Below, piece after piece: positions 16,291-25,600 of a stretch of DNA of 35,789 nucleotides. Source of the DNA: Lysinibacillus sp. GTDB lineage: Bacteria > Bacillota > Bacilli > Bacillales_A > Planococcaceae. Both the position numbers and the translations under genes were made by a program. The notes under the pieces were generated by a model, which searched no databases, was not told the DNA's origin, and saw only the letters and a program-made list of their open reading frames with translations. How positions within the stretch are numbered: the first letter of the stretch is position 1; the number at the start of each line of letters is the position of its first letter. Where the stretch lies: NCBI GenBank assembly GCA_031181585.1, contig JAPSKP010000017.1, positions 1 to 35,789 of the forward strand. Reading direction: 5' to 3'.

Positions 16291-16434
16291 ATGACCCCAT
16301 TTTCAAAAAGGATGGGAAAACCTAAATATGGAGAATGGTTGAATACTATTCTTTCTGCGACTGTTCCTATCATGGGTGCTTTTTTTATTTTCAGAAGATA
16401 TATATTTAAAAAGAAGATTAGTAGAGGAGAATGA
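16291..16434 (+). CDS. Possible 47-residue single-span membrane peptide
   Basis: ATG 16291 (or ATG 16312) opens a frame to TGA 16432-16434. The peptide has a basic start, one hydrophobic span (TILSATVPIMGAFFIF) and a very basic end FRRYIFKKKISRGE, the layout of small membrane peptides. No strong ribosome site is visible (AAGAA before 16291, AAAAGG too close to 16312), which lowers confidence. A hairpin follows at once (16432-16461). It could be a small protein, a fragment of a lost transporter gene, or chance. Surrounding sequence is AT-rich and otherwise empty from 16160 to 16569. Confidence 0.3.
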   Translation: MTPFSKRMGKPKYGEWLNTILSATVPIMGAFFIFRRYIFKKKISRGE

Positions 16435-16461
16435 CCCAAGTAAGTAAGTTTACTTAGGTCA
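16432..16461. repeat. Hairpin after the small membrane ORF
   Basis: TGACC...AAGTAA (16432-16443) pairs with TTACTT.GGTCA (16450-16461), one mismatch. Starts at the stop codon of the small ORF; followed by A, not T, on the + strand. Confidence 0.45.
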
Positions 16462-16569
16462 TAGAAAAAAATACGGACATGTAATTATTTTTGATAAATA
16501 TATAGTACTAAAGATAATCATTGGTTTATAAATTTACGGAGCAGATTGAAAGCCCTAGAAAGTAGAAGG

Positions 16570-16941
16570 TTAATTTAATGAAATATTTCCTGTCGCACTA
16601 CATTTGTTTACATCACCAGCGCAATATAAATTTAAAGCGTGTTTTGTATTGCTTCTTGTTGTTACCCATACAGCCTTGGAAGCACCTGGTTGAAGTGTTT
16701 GAGCGGTATCCATTTCTGCGTAATTATTCGGACCAACAACAATCCACGTGATAGGTACTGAACCGTGATTCTTAACCATTACCAAAACTTTTGAGGAAGC
16801 ATTAATATACTTTGATTGAGCAAAACCATTTGATCCTAAAAAAACAGATTCAGATGTTGTAGCTGATGCGCTTCCTTGGTTATAACCCAAAATAGAAATC
16901 ATAAGCAAGAATGGGACTAGATACTTTAATGTTTTTTTCAC
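16570..16941 (-). CDS. Small secreted protein, unknown family
   Basis: A 123-residue protein with a clear Sec signal peptide: basic MKKTLKY, hydrophobic core to about residue 20, cleavage probably after SASA at 27. The mature part of about 96 residues alternates short strands (KVLVMVKNHGSVPITWIVVG, ASKAVWVTT), suggesting a small beta-sandwich, and has two cysteines (107 and 114) that could form a disulfide. GTG 16941 follows AAAGGAGAGAG. No family recognised, no partner gene: it stands alone in an AT-rich stretch between the typA unit and an ABC importer, the usual setting of an acquired gene. Confidence 0.75.
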   Translation of the reverse strand: MKKTLKYLVPFLLMISILGYNQGSASATTSESVFLGSNGFAQSKYINASSKVLVMVKNHGSVPITWIVVGPNNYAEMDTAQTLQPGASKAVWVTTRSNTKHALNLYCAGDVNKCSATGNISLN

Positions 16942-17490
16942 TTATACTCTCTCCTTTAACAGCTTTTGTTTTAAAAGTATTGAGTTTTTAAATGATGCAC
17001 CTTTTTGAATTGTCTGCTCCCGTATGAAAATTCCCCCCCTTAATTGTCGACTGTCAATATTCCTCTTGCAATAACAGGGTTTAATAAACTCAATAATTAT
17101 CTTTCAAATAATATTATGCAATATTATATATAAAGATAGAATCACTCTATTCTCATAAATGTTAGTCCAGCAATTTTAGGAATTCTCTATCACAAAGCCT
17201 CTTTATTTTAAGTGTAGGATGGTACAAAATTGCCGTTGGATATATTATTCTATATTTTCCAGGAATTCACTCAGTTATATAAGGTGTGTTTTTAACTACA
17301 GAGAAAGAGTCTAAATGATAATAGCTAGTGTGTATCTATAAAAGGCTAATATTATTGGCGTTTTAAAAATCATCTGTTAAGCGCAATGAGACAACAAATT
17401 TTTCACACTTCATAAGGAAATGCCGGTCTCCTGCTGAAGCACATTTTAGGCAATGCTGCATACCCTATTCTAGATAATAGAATATATGTC
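16942..17490. other. AT-rich gap with no gene seen
   Basis: About 550 bases rich in A+T with only short frames. The only structure noted is TATTCTA (17466-17472)/TAGAATA (17478-17484), a perfect 7-base inverted repeat just before the ribosome site of the next gene. No TPP or other riboswitch core was recognised. Confidence 0.5.
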
Positions 17491-17504
17491 AGAGGAGGAT
17501 AGCG

Positions 17505-18500
17505 TTGAAAAGATTGGTAAGATCGTGCTTTCTCGTTGCAGTAGCATTTATGACACTCCTCGTTCTTGCATCTTGCGGCAAGGAAGAGCTTCAGGAAGTT
17601 AAAGTGGGAGAGGTAACACGTTCCATCTTTTATGCACCCCAATATGTAGCCATTGAAAAGGGCTTTTTTGAAGAAGAGGGGTTAAAAGTGGATTTAAAGA
17701 CAATCGCTGGGGGCGATAAGACAATGACTGCCCTATTATCCGGCGGTATAGATGTAGCGCTCGTCGGTTCTGAGACGTCCATTTATGTAACTGCTCAGGG
17801 GGCGAATGATCCGATTAAGAATTTCGCACAGTTGACACAGACGGATGGTACTTTTTTAGTAGCACGTGAACAAATTGATAACTTTTCCTGGGAAATGCTA
17901 AAGGGTTCTACCTTCCTTGGCCAGCGAAAGGGCGGTATGCCGCAAATGGCAGGAGAGTTTGTATTGAAAAAGCACGGTATTGATCCTCATAATGATTTAA
18001 ACCTTATACAAAATATTGAGTTTGCCAACATCTCGACAGCCTTTGCATCGGGTACAGGAGACTATGTTCAGCTGTTCGAGCCGACAGCCAGCGTATTTGA
18101 AGCAGAGGGAGTAGGTCATATTGTGGCTTCCTTTGGGACAGAGTCAGGGCACTTGCCGTATACGACGTTCATGACGAAGGAAAGCTTTATCGACAATGAT
18201 CCAGAAACGGTGGAAAAGTTTACGAGAGCTATCAAAAAAGCACAGGACTGGGTCTATGCCAACAGCGCGGAGGATGTGGCTAAAGTAATTCAACCTTTCT
18301 TCGAAGACACGGAAGCAGAGCTCATTGCTACGGTAATAGATCGTTATAAGCAACAGGAATCCTTTGCTAAGGACCCGATATTGGATGAGGAAGAATGGAA
18401 TAACCTGCAGGATGTGATGGAAGAAGCGGGCGAATTGCCGAAACGGATGGATTATGGGGAGCTTGTTGACACTTCTTTTGCAGAGAAAGTAACGAAGTGA
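17505..18500 (+). CDS. ABC importer substrate-binding lipoprotein (SsuA/THI5-like)
   Basis: A 331-residue extracytoplasmic solute-binding protein anchored as a lipoprotein: signal peptide ending in VLASC with Cys24 as the lipidated residue. The NMT1/THI5-like fold is seen from APQYVAIEKGFFEEEGL (about 43-60), GGDKTMTALLSGGIDVALVG and the C-terminal helices. Such proteins serve NitT/TauT importers for nitrate, sulfonates, taurine or pyrimidine precursors; the substrate here cannot be read from sequence. The TTG start follows AGAGGAGG. First gene of a three-gene importer operon. A 7-base inverted repeat lies just before its ribosome site. Confidence 0.88.
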   Translation: MKRLVRSCFLVAVAFMTLLVLASCGKEELQEVKVGEVTRSIFYAPQYVAIEKGFFEEEGLKVDLKTIAGGDKTMTALLSGGIDVALVGSETSIYVTAQGANDPIKNFAQLTQTDGTFLVAREQIDNFSWEMLKGSTFLGQRKGGMPQMAGEFVLKKHGIDPHNDLNLIQNIEFANISTAFASGTGDYVQLFEPTASVFEAEGVGHIVASFGTESGHLPYTTFMTKESFIDNDPETVEKFTRAIKKAQDWVYANSAEDVAKVIQPFFEDTEAELIATVIDRYKQQESFAKDPILDEEEWNNLQDVMEEAGELPKRMDYGELVDTSFAEKVTK

Positions 18501-18501
18501 T

Positions 18502-19284
18502 ATGGGATTTTTAACAGTCAGCAACGTCCATCACACGTATTTTTCAAAAGAGACGGCAACTGAAGCTTTGCAGGATATCCATCTATCCATCGACAAAGGT
18601 GAGTTCATATCATTTATCGGGCCGAGTGGCTGTGGCAAGACAACACTTTTATCCATTATTGCTGGACTATTCCCCCCAACGGTTGGAACAGTCTCGATTG
18701 AAGGGCAGTCGGTTTTTGGAAGTGAGCATCTATCGATCGGCTACATGCTTCAGCAGGACTATTTATTCCCTTGGAAAACGATTGAGGAGAATATTACACT
18801 TGGATTGAATATTTTAAATAAAGGTCGGGAGCAGGGGCAGGAGGTTACCTCGAGACTTCTTAGTGCTGTCGGTCTACCTAATATAGAGAAAAAGTATCCA
18901 AAGGAACTTTCCGGAGGGATGCGGCAGCGGGTAGCGCTCGCAAGGACGCTTGCGGTTGATCCGACTATTCTATTGCTGGATGAACCGTTTTCTGCGCTGG
19001 ATTATCAGTCTAAATTGAAGCTTGAGGACCTTGTTTCTCAAATGTTGAAGGAGTTTGGCAAGACTGCTATCCTTGTTACCCATGATCTGGGAGAAGCAAT
19101 TGCTATGAGCGATCGGATTTTCTTGTTTTCCCCGCTCCCAGGGAAGCTGTATAAAACATTCGAGGTGCCGGACGAAATAAGGAAGCTGACACCGTTCGAA
19201 GCACGTGCTCATCCACAGTATTCCACTCTATTCCAAATGATTTGGAAGGAGCTTGAGAGCCTTGAACATACAAAAACTACATGA
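18502..19284 (+). CDS. ABC importer ATP-binding protein (NitT/TauT type)
   Basis: Powers the importer with the flanking binding protein and permease. The 260 residues hold Walker A GPSGCGKT (40-47), Q-loop around Gln84-Gln85, signature LSGGM (136-140), Walker B ILLLDE (156-161) and H-loop His194. The sequence [23 protein letters not shown] is typical of SsuB/TauB-type ATPases. It starts one base after the TGA of the binding protein gene with only a weak ribosome site, so translation may be coupled. The 3' end overlaps the permease gene. Confidence 0.93.
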   Translation: MGFLTVSNVHHTYFSKETATEALQDIHLSIDKGEFISFIGPSGCGKTTLLSIIAGLFPPTVGTVSIEGQSVFGSEHLSIGYMLQQDYLFPWKTIEENITLGLNILNKGREQGQEVTSRLLSAVGLPNIEKKYPKELSGGMRQRVALARTLAVDPTILLLDEPFSALDYQSKLKLEDLVSQMLKEFGKTAILVTHDLGEAIAMSDRIFLFSPLPGKLYKTFEVPDEIRKLTPFEARAHPQYSTLFQMIWKELESLEHTKTT

Positions 19285-20056
19285 GGAATATAAAAAATCA
19301 TTAGTAAAAGAAAAACGGTGGACTCGTTTTTTTCAACTATTGATCTTACTCAGCTTTATCTCCTTGTGGGAGGCAGCCTCTCAATTTCACTGGATCGATG
19401 AGCTTATTTTTAGTGCCCCTTCAAAAATTGCATTGCTATTCATTGAAAAGATTAATGACGGTACACTATTGACACATATCGGCTATACGCTGTTTGAAAC
19501 GGTTTTAGGGTTCATTCTCGGAACTTTGGCCGGTACGATCCTTGCTGCCATCCTTTGGTGGTCACCTTTTCTATCAAGGATACTCGATCCGTATCTTGTC
19601 ATTTTGAATGCGATGCCAAAAGTGGCGCTGGGGCCAATTTTGATTGTCATCATGGGGCCTGGGATGACTTCTATCATTACGATGGGGGCAATCATTTCGG
19701 TCATTATCTCGACGATTGTTATCTACACAGCGTTCAAAGGTGTGGACCAGAATTACCTGAAGGTATTGCAGACATTCAATGCTACCCGGCTTCAAATGTT
19801 CAAGGAGGCAATTTTACCGGCGTGTATACCAACAATTATTTCGACCCTAAAGGTAAATGTCGGTTTATCCTGGGTAGGGGTAATTGTTGGAGAATTCCTT
19901 GTATCATCGCAGGGACTCGGTTATCTGATTATCTATGGATTCCAAGTATTCAATTTCAACCTTGTCCTTTTATCGCTTGTGATTATCGCGGTTTTCGCGA
20001 CAATTATGTATCAGCTGGTAGAGCTGCTTGAGAAGGCATTGCTGAAAAATGGATAA
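19262..20056 (+). CDS. ABC importer permease (NitT/TauT type)
   Basis: A 264-residue membrane protein with about six hydrophobic segments of the BPD_transp_1 family. It shows LYHIGYT-like and [17 protein letters not shown] segments and an EAA-type loop ([22 protein letters not shown]) that contacts the ATPase. The frame opens at TTG 19253, but the AAGGAG at 19246-19251 is too close to that codon and well placed for TTG 19262, so the latter is preferred. It overlaps the ATPase gene by 23 bases. Last gene of the importer operon, followed by a hairpin. Confidence 0.88.
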   Translation: MNIQKLHEEYKKSLVKEKRWTRFFQLLILLSFISLWEAASQFHWIDELIFSAPSKIALLFIEKINDGTLLTHIGYTLFETVLGFILGTLAGTILAAILWWSPFLSRILDPYLVILNAMPKVALGPILIVIMGPGMTSIITMGAIISVIISTIVIYTAFKGVDQNYLKVLQTFNATRLQMFKEAILPACIPTIISTLKVNVGLSWVGVIVGEFLVSSQGLGYLIIYGFQVFNFNLVLLSLVIIAVFATIMYQLVELLEKALLKNG

Positions 20057-20061
20057 AGAAA

Positions 20062-20106
20062 GGAGCTGTTCAGAAAGTTGAAACTTTCCGAGCAGCTCTT
20101 CTCTAA
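20062..20106 (+). terminator. Terminator of the ABC importer operon
   Basis: An imperfect stem: GAGCTG.TC.GAAAGT with ACTTTC.GA.CAGCTC around TTGAA, 20063-20098, then CTTCTCTAAT. The T-run is weak. From 20106 to 20229 nothing else is seen. Confidence 0.65.
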
Positions 20107-20229
20107 TAAATATTCGTTATAAAATATTGCTCCTGCAGTGGCGCACCAAAATGCCGCCGTCTTTGGTATAAAGAGCATGTCTCAAAATAATTTTTCAGAA
20201 GCACTCTTTTTATGAAAATCATATAACTG

Positions 20230-20433
20230 CTAAAAATCTTCATCAATCTGTGAAGATGTACGGTAAAACTTAAAGTGGCCTGTTGCAATACGCTCCTCTG
20301 TCTTTTCTGCAATTCGCTCATTGCAAGTATCACACATATACGTGTGAATAGGACGATTGCGCAATTTTTTAGCTAACGGCAGATCGTCAGGTAGTTGGTG
20401 GATTGCATCACAAATAACACATTTGACGCGCAT
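20230..20433 (-). CDS. ylaI: YlaI family (DUF2197) small zinc-ribbon-like protein
   Basis: A 67-residue soluble protein with two Cys pairs, CVIC (residues 5-8) and CDTC (34-37), spaced as in a zinc ribbon. The segment PDDLPLAKKLRNRPIHTYMC and KTEERIATGHFKFYR match B. subtilis YlaI from memory. Function unknown. ATG 20433 follows AGGAGG. The conserved unknown gene at 20445-20945 lies just upstream on the same strand (11 bases), so the two are probably cotranscribed. Confidence 0.85.
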   Translation of the reverse strand: MRVKCVICDAIHQLPDDLPLAKKLRNRPIHTYMCDTCNERIAEKTEERIATGHFKFYRTSSQIDEDF

Positions 20434-20444
20434 GCTATACCTCC

Positions 20445-20945
20445 TTATTGGATGCGGATTGCCAGTACCCCTTTAATTGGGTTGTCTACATTAGAACCGT
20501 CCGCGAATAAAAGATGGACAGGTCCGCCTTCTGTAATTGGCTTGCCATCCTGGCTGAATTTGAAGACGAGGTTTTTGGCCTCTTCAAGCGGGAAGACATG
20601 CTTATCGCCATTTTCACATTCAAATACTGCTTCAGTCGCTTCAGGTTTGATTTCAGCATTTTTCAGGAATGGGCCTAATTCCATACCGAATGTTCCTGTC
20701 ATCATGCCTTTTCGGTCAAATTTTCGCTCCGTCTTTAATGTCGGAGGGAATACCGCACCTTCCATAATTTCACGTGACCAATGGGCGCCCATGTCGGCTA
20801 AATATTTTTCCTCTGAATCATCAGGGGCTTTCTCTGTTGAAAAATAAGTAGTTAAGTCCAAACGTCGGTCATCAAAAATCCAAACAGTTGGATCGAGTGT
20901 GAGAGTATACGTAACGGCACCTTTAATAGGAATAATTGAGTTCAT
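20445..20945 (-). CDS. Conserved protein of unknown function
   Basis: A 166-residue acidic soluble protein without a signal peptide or membrane segment. Recognisable traits: an N-terminal IPIKGAVTYTLTLDPTVWIFDD block, a central HWSREIMEGAVFPPTLK, and a C-terminal GGPVHLLFADGSNVDNPIKG strand-turn that recalls the molybdopterin-binding fold of oxidoreductase domains, without its cofactor residues being evident. I do not know its family role. Start: the frame opens at TTG 20948, but ATG 20945 has AAAGGAGG seven bases upstream. It precedes ylaI on the same strand and is divergent from ylaN. Confidence 0.75.
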   Translation of the reverse strand: MNSIIPIKGAVTYTLTLDPTVWIFDDRRLDLTTYFSTEKAPDDSEEKYLADMGAHWSREIMEGAVFPPTLKTERKFDRKGMMTGTFGMELGPFLKNAEIKPEATEAVFECENGDKHVFPLEEAKNLVFKFSQDGKPITEGGPVHLLFADGSNVDNPIKGVLAIRIQ

Positions 20946-21042
20946 CAAGAATCCTCCTTTACTAATATCCTAATACAGTATACCGCCTTTTCTATAAAAT
21001 AAGAAACATTTAAATGAAATTCGACTCTCTATGGAAAGACAC

Positions 21043-21071
21043 TTGCAATTTTACTTTCGAAAAGATAAACT
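21043..21071 (+). promoter_or_regulatory. SigA promoter of ylaN
   Basis: TTGCAA (21043-21048), 17-base spacer, TAAACT (21066-21071), about 40 bases before the ylaN ATG. Confidence 0.6.
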
Positions 21072-21117
21072 TTATTAAGATAGAATCGAAGAAATATCAG
21101 ATGATGGGGGCGTCCTC

Positions 21118-21399
21118 ATGGATACGAAATCACAAGCTTCCTTCCAGGAGAAAGCAATAGAACTGTTACAAACAGATGCTGATAAAATTGCTCAATTGAT
21201 CAAGGTGCAAATGGACAATTTAACAATGCCACAATGTCCTCTATATGAGGAAGTGCTGGATACACAAATGTTCGGTTTATCACGCGAAATTGATTTCGCT
21301 GTGAAGCTGGGCTTGATTGAGCGCGAGCGGGGCAAGGAAATTCTGGATGCTTTAGAAAAAGAGTTATCCTTACTGCACGATGCTTATACAGACAAATAA
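21118..21399 (+). CDS. ylaN: YlaN (DUF1507), Fur-linked iron protein
   Basis: A 93-residue all-helical protein of the YlaN family, conserved in Bacillales and needed for growth when iron is scarce; recent work in B. subtilis and S. aureus reports that it binds Fe(II) and interacts with Fur. Seen: [20 protein letters not shown], a central [20 protein letters not shown] and a C-terminal [17 protein letters not shown] helix, standard for the family. ATG 21118 follows GATGGGGG. A terminator separates it from ftsW. A Fur-boxed gene lies 10 kb away in this window. Confidence 0.92.
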   Translation: MDTKSQASFQEKAIELLQTDADKIAQLIKVQMDNLTMPQCPLYEEVLDTQMFGLSREIDFAVKLGLIERERGKEILDALEKELSLLHDAYTDK

Positions 21400-21402
21400 T
21401 AG

Positions 21403-21440
21403 AAAAACTCAAACCGCCCAGTGCGTTTGAGTTTTTTTTC
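21403..21440 (+). terminator. Terminator between ylaN and ftsW
   Basis: AAAAACTCAAAC (21403-21414)/GTTTGAGTTTTT (21425-21436), 10-base loop, eight T. It ends only 18 bases before the ftsW start, leaving no room for a separate promoter, so ftsW is probably read through it. Confidence 0.88.
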
Positions 21441-21457
21441 TAAGATGAGGTTTTAGC

Positions 21458-22639
21458 ATGAAAAAATATTTTGCAACATATTTACGAAACTTCGACTATC
21501 TACTATTCTTTACATACGTATTTCTATGTTTGTTTGGACTAGTGATGATTTATAGTGCGGGTATGATGGTCGGTATCATGTATGAAGATGGGACCCCGGA
21601 TTACTTCTACCGTAAACAGGTAATGAATCTGACCGTTGGGGCAGCTGTGTTCTGTCTCGGGGCCTTTTTCCCGTACAAGCACTATAGCAGTAAACCGGTA
21701 ATGATGTTCGGTATGTTTATCATGATCATCTTGCTAGTCTGGGTAAAGGTAGGCGGGACGGGTCTCGAAGAAACAGGTTCCCAAAGCTGGATCAGGCTGT
21801 TTGGTATGTCATTTCAGCCGTCTGAATTTGCGAAACTATTTATAATTTTATATCTTGGCGGCTCCTTTTATAAAAAGAGCCTTAAATATTCATCGATTCA
21901 ACATGTGACGCCTAATGACATTCTTAACCCGATTCTTATTTGGCTGCTTATTTTGGCTGGGGTTGGGACGGAAACCGATTTAGGGGCATTTATTATTATT
22001 TTCTTTATTGCCATTTCTGTTGCGTGGCTGAGTGGAATTCAAGGAAAATCGCTAGGTAAATTCTTTGTTGTGCTAGGCGGTGTAGGTGGCCTTTTGTCCG
22101 CTGTTCTGCTGTTATTTAAGTACGATACGATTTTTAACGAAAGCCGAGCTGGACGACTGAAGGTATGGTCGAACCCGTTTGAATATGCGGAAGGCTCAGG
22201 CTATCAAATCATTAACGGCTACTTAGCAATCGGCCAGGGCGGTCTTGAAGGGAAAGGGCTCGGCCAATCGATTCAAAAGCTTGGGTATTTACCGGAACCG
22301 CAAAATGACTTCATAATGGCAATTATTGCGGAAGAATTAGGGATCATGGGTGTGGTGATTGTTCTCATCGGTATCGGTCTCATCGTTCTGCGCAGTTTCT
22401 ATATTGCGATGACAACAAAAGATCCACTTGCACGTATGATTGCGGGGGGAATCGGTAGTTGGATTGGATTCCAGACATTTATCAATCTTGGGGGTGTATC
22501 GGGATTAATCCCGTTAACCGGAGTAACGCTGCCTTTCATTAGCTATGGCGGTACTTCTATAATGATGCTTTCTTTAGCGATGGGCATTCTAATCAATGTT
22601 TCCATGTACTATAAGAGGGACAAGAAAAAGCTTTCATAA
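21458..22639 (+). CDS. ftsW: SEDS peptidoglycan glycosyltransferase FtsW
   Basis: Polymerises septal peptidoglycan from lipid II together with a class b penicillin-binding protein. A 393-residue SEDS protein with about ten membrane spans. The catalytic region PEPQNDFIMAIIAEELG (279-295) contains the presumed Asp284; PSEFAKLF (121-128) and the C-terminal PFISYGGTS are typical. ATG 21458 follows GATGAGG. The order ylaN-ftsW-pycA is the one seen in B. subtilis. RodA/SpoVE paralogues are excluded mainly by context. pycA follows after 14 bases and may share the transcript. Confidence 0.93.
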   Translation: MKKYFATYLRNFDYLLFFTYVFLCLFGLVMIYSAGMMVGIMYEDGTPDYFYRKQVMNLTVGAAVFCLGAFFPYKHYSSKPVMMFGMFIMIILLVWVKVGGTGLEETGSQSWIRLFGMSFQPSEFAKLFIILYLGGSFYKKSLKYSSIQHVTPNDILNPILIWLLILAGVGTETDLGAFIIIFFIAISVAWLSGIQGKSLGKFFVVLGGVGGLLSAVLLLFKYDTIFNESRAGRLKVWSNPFEYAEGSGYQIINGYLAIGQGGLEGKGLGQSIQKLGYLPEPQNDFIMAIIAEELGIMGVVIVLIGIGLIVLRSFYIAMTTKDPLARMIAGGIGSWIGFQTFINLGGVSGLIPLTGVTLPFISYGGTSIMMLSLAMGILINVSMYYKRDKKKLS

Positions 22640-22653
22640 GGGGTTGAGGAGAA

Positions 22654-25600
22654 ATGAAAGAAATCAAGAAAGTATTAGTAGCAAACAGGGGAGAGATCGC
22701 CATTCGTATCTTCCGGGCTTGTACGGAATTACACTTGGAAACGGTGGCTATCTATTCGCGTGAAGACAGCGGGGCGTTCCATCGCTATAAGGCGGATGAG
22801 GCGTACCTTGTCGGAGAAGGAAAAAAGCCGATTGATGCATACCTAGACATCGAAGGCATCTTGGATATTGCTAAGGATGCCGGTGTAGATGCCATCCATC
22901 CCGGTTATGGTTTCTTATCCGAGAATGTAGAATTTGCTCGCCGTTGTGAAGAAGAAGGTATTATATTCATCGGACCGACATCGAAGCATCTAGATATGTT
23001 TGGAGACAAGGTAAAAGCGCGTGAACAGGCAATTTCCGCGAGTATACCTGTCATCCCGGGTACAGATGGTCCCGTTAGCAGCCTGCAAGAGGTAGAAGCA
23101 TTCGGAGAAAATTATGGATACCCAATTATGATCAAAGCTGCACTTGGCGGCGGTGGACGAGGCATGCGTATGGTCCAGTCAAAAGAGGAATTGGCATCGG
23201 CTTATGAGCGTGCAAAGTCAGAAGCGAAGGCCGCATTTGGTTCGGATGAAGTATATGTAGAAAAATGTATTGTGAAGCCAAAGCATATTGAAGTACAAAT
23301 TATCGGTGATGCTGCAGGGAATATTGTGCATTTATACGAGAGAGACTGCTCAATCCAACGCAGACATCAAAAAGTTGTAGAAATTGCACCGTCCAATTCG
23401 ATTTCGAACGATTTACGCAACCGAATTTGTGATGCGGCTGTAAAATTGATGAAAAATGTAGGCTATATGAATGCGGGAACAGTAGAATTCCTTGTCGCGG
23501 GTGATGACTTCTATTTCATTGAAGTAAATCCGCGTATCCAAGTAGAACATACTATTACAGAGATGATTACAGGGATAGATATCGTTCATGCACAAATAAA
23601 AGTAGCAGCTGGACATACCCTGCACTCACCGGAGATTAATATTCCTGCTCAAGATAAAATCCCACTATTCGGATATGCCATCCAATCACGTGTTACGACG
23701 GAAGATCCAAAGAACGACTTTATGCCAGATACAGGAAAACTGATGGTATACCGTTCAAGCGGCGGGTTTGGTGTTCGTTTAGATGCTGGAAATGGATTCC
23801 AAGGAGCTGTCGTTACACCTTACTACGATTCTCTGCTCGTAAAAATTTCGACATGGGGTATGACGTTTAACGAAGCAGCGGCAAAAATGAACCGTAACCT
23901 GCGTGAGTTCCGTATCCGTGGTGTTAAAACAAATATTCCATTTTTAGAAAATGTCGTGCTTCATGAGAAGTTTCTAACAGGGGAATTTGATACGAGCTTC
24001 ATTGATACAACGCCAGAGTTATTTGAGTTCCCTGAACGCAAAGACCGAGGGACGAAGCTGCTCAGCTATATCGGGAATGTCACTTTAAATGGATTCCCAG
24101 GAGTGGAAAAACGCACGAAGCCAATCTTTGTCCAGCCGGAACAGCCCAAAGTTGATTTGCTGACACCTTCTCCTTCTGGAACAAAGCAAATTTTGGATGA
24201 GCGCGGAGCAGAGGGATTAATCGAATGGATCAGGAACCAGGAAGATGTTCTCCTAACAGATACAACATTCCGAGATGCCCATCAGTCACTTTTAGCGACA
24301 CGCGTTCGCTCTCATGATATGTTTGAAATTGCAGATGCAACAAGCCGTCTAATGCACAATTATTTCTCACTGGAAATGTGGGGCGGGGCAACATTCGATG
24401 TTGCGTATCGATTCCTGAAAGAAGATCCGTGGGCGCGTCTTGAAAAACTGCGTAAGCAAGTACCGAATGTATTGTTCCAAATGCTTCTTCGCGGGGCGAA
24501 TGCAGTTGGTTATACGAACTATCCGGATAATTTAATACGAGAGTTCATTAAAGAGTCTGCAGCATCAGGCATTGATGTATTCCGTATTTTTGATAGCCTT
24601 AACTGGATTAAGGGAATGGAAGTGGCGATTGATGAGGCACGCAATACCGGGAAAATCGCAGAGGCTGCTATTTGCTATACAGGTGATATTTTAGATGATA
24701 CAAGAGCAAAATATACAGTGAATTATTATAAAGAAATGGCTCGAGAGCTGGAAAATGCCGGTGCACATATCCTGGCAATTAAAGATATGGCAGGACTTCT
24801 TAAACCAGAAGCAGCATACCGGCTAATTTCGGAGCTGAAGGATGCAACGAATCTGCCAGTCCATCTTCATACACATGATACGAGCGGAAATGGCATTTAT
24901 TTATATGCCAAAGCAATTGAGGCGGGCGTAGATATCATTGATACAGCGCTTGGTTCAATGGCAGGGTTGACTTCACAGCCGAGTGCAAATTCCCTTTATT
25001 ATGCGATGAAAGGTAGTAAGCGCGAGGTTCGTGCAGACATCGATTCATTAGAAAAGCTTTCCTACTATTGGGAGGATGTACGTAAATACTATATGGATTT
25101 TGAAAGCGGTATGAATGCACCACATTCAGAAATCTATGTTCATGAAATGCCTGGCGGGCAGTACAGCAACCTGCAGCAGCAAGCAAAGGCAGTAGGACTT
25201 GGAGATCGCTGGGATGAAGTAAAGGTAATGTATTCCCGTGTAAATATGTTGTTTGGAGATATTGTAAAAGTGACACCATCTTCAAAAGTTGTTGGGGATA
25301 TGGCGTTATTCATGGTACAAAATGACTTAGACGAGGAAAACATTTATGAGCGGGGACTGTCCATCGATTTCCCTGAATCAGTAATTGAATTTTTCCAAGG
25401 TTATTTAGGGCAGCCGCATGGTGGGTTCCCAGAGAAATTGCAGCAAGTAGTACTGAAGGACCGAGAAGCCATTTCAGTTCGCCCGGGAGAATTATTAGAG
25501 CCGGTTGATTTTGAAAAGTTAGCGGCGGAACTAGAAGAAAAGCTAGAATGCCAGCCAACGAAGCAGGATTTACTTGCTTATGCACTTTACCCAAAGGTGT

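Noticed and set aside
16942..17504. TPP riboswitch before the THI5-like importer
   Set aside because: No CTGAGA or GGATAATGCC-type conserved blocks were found.
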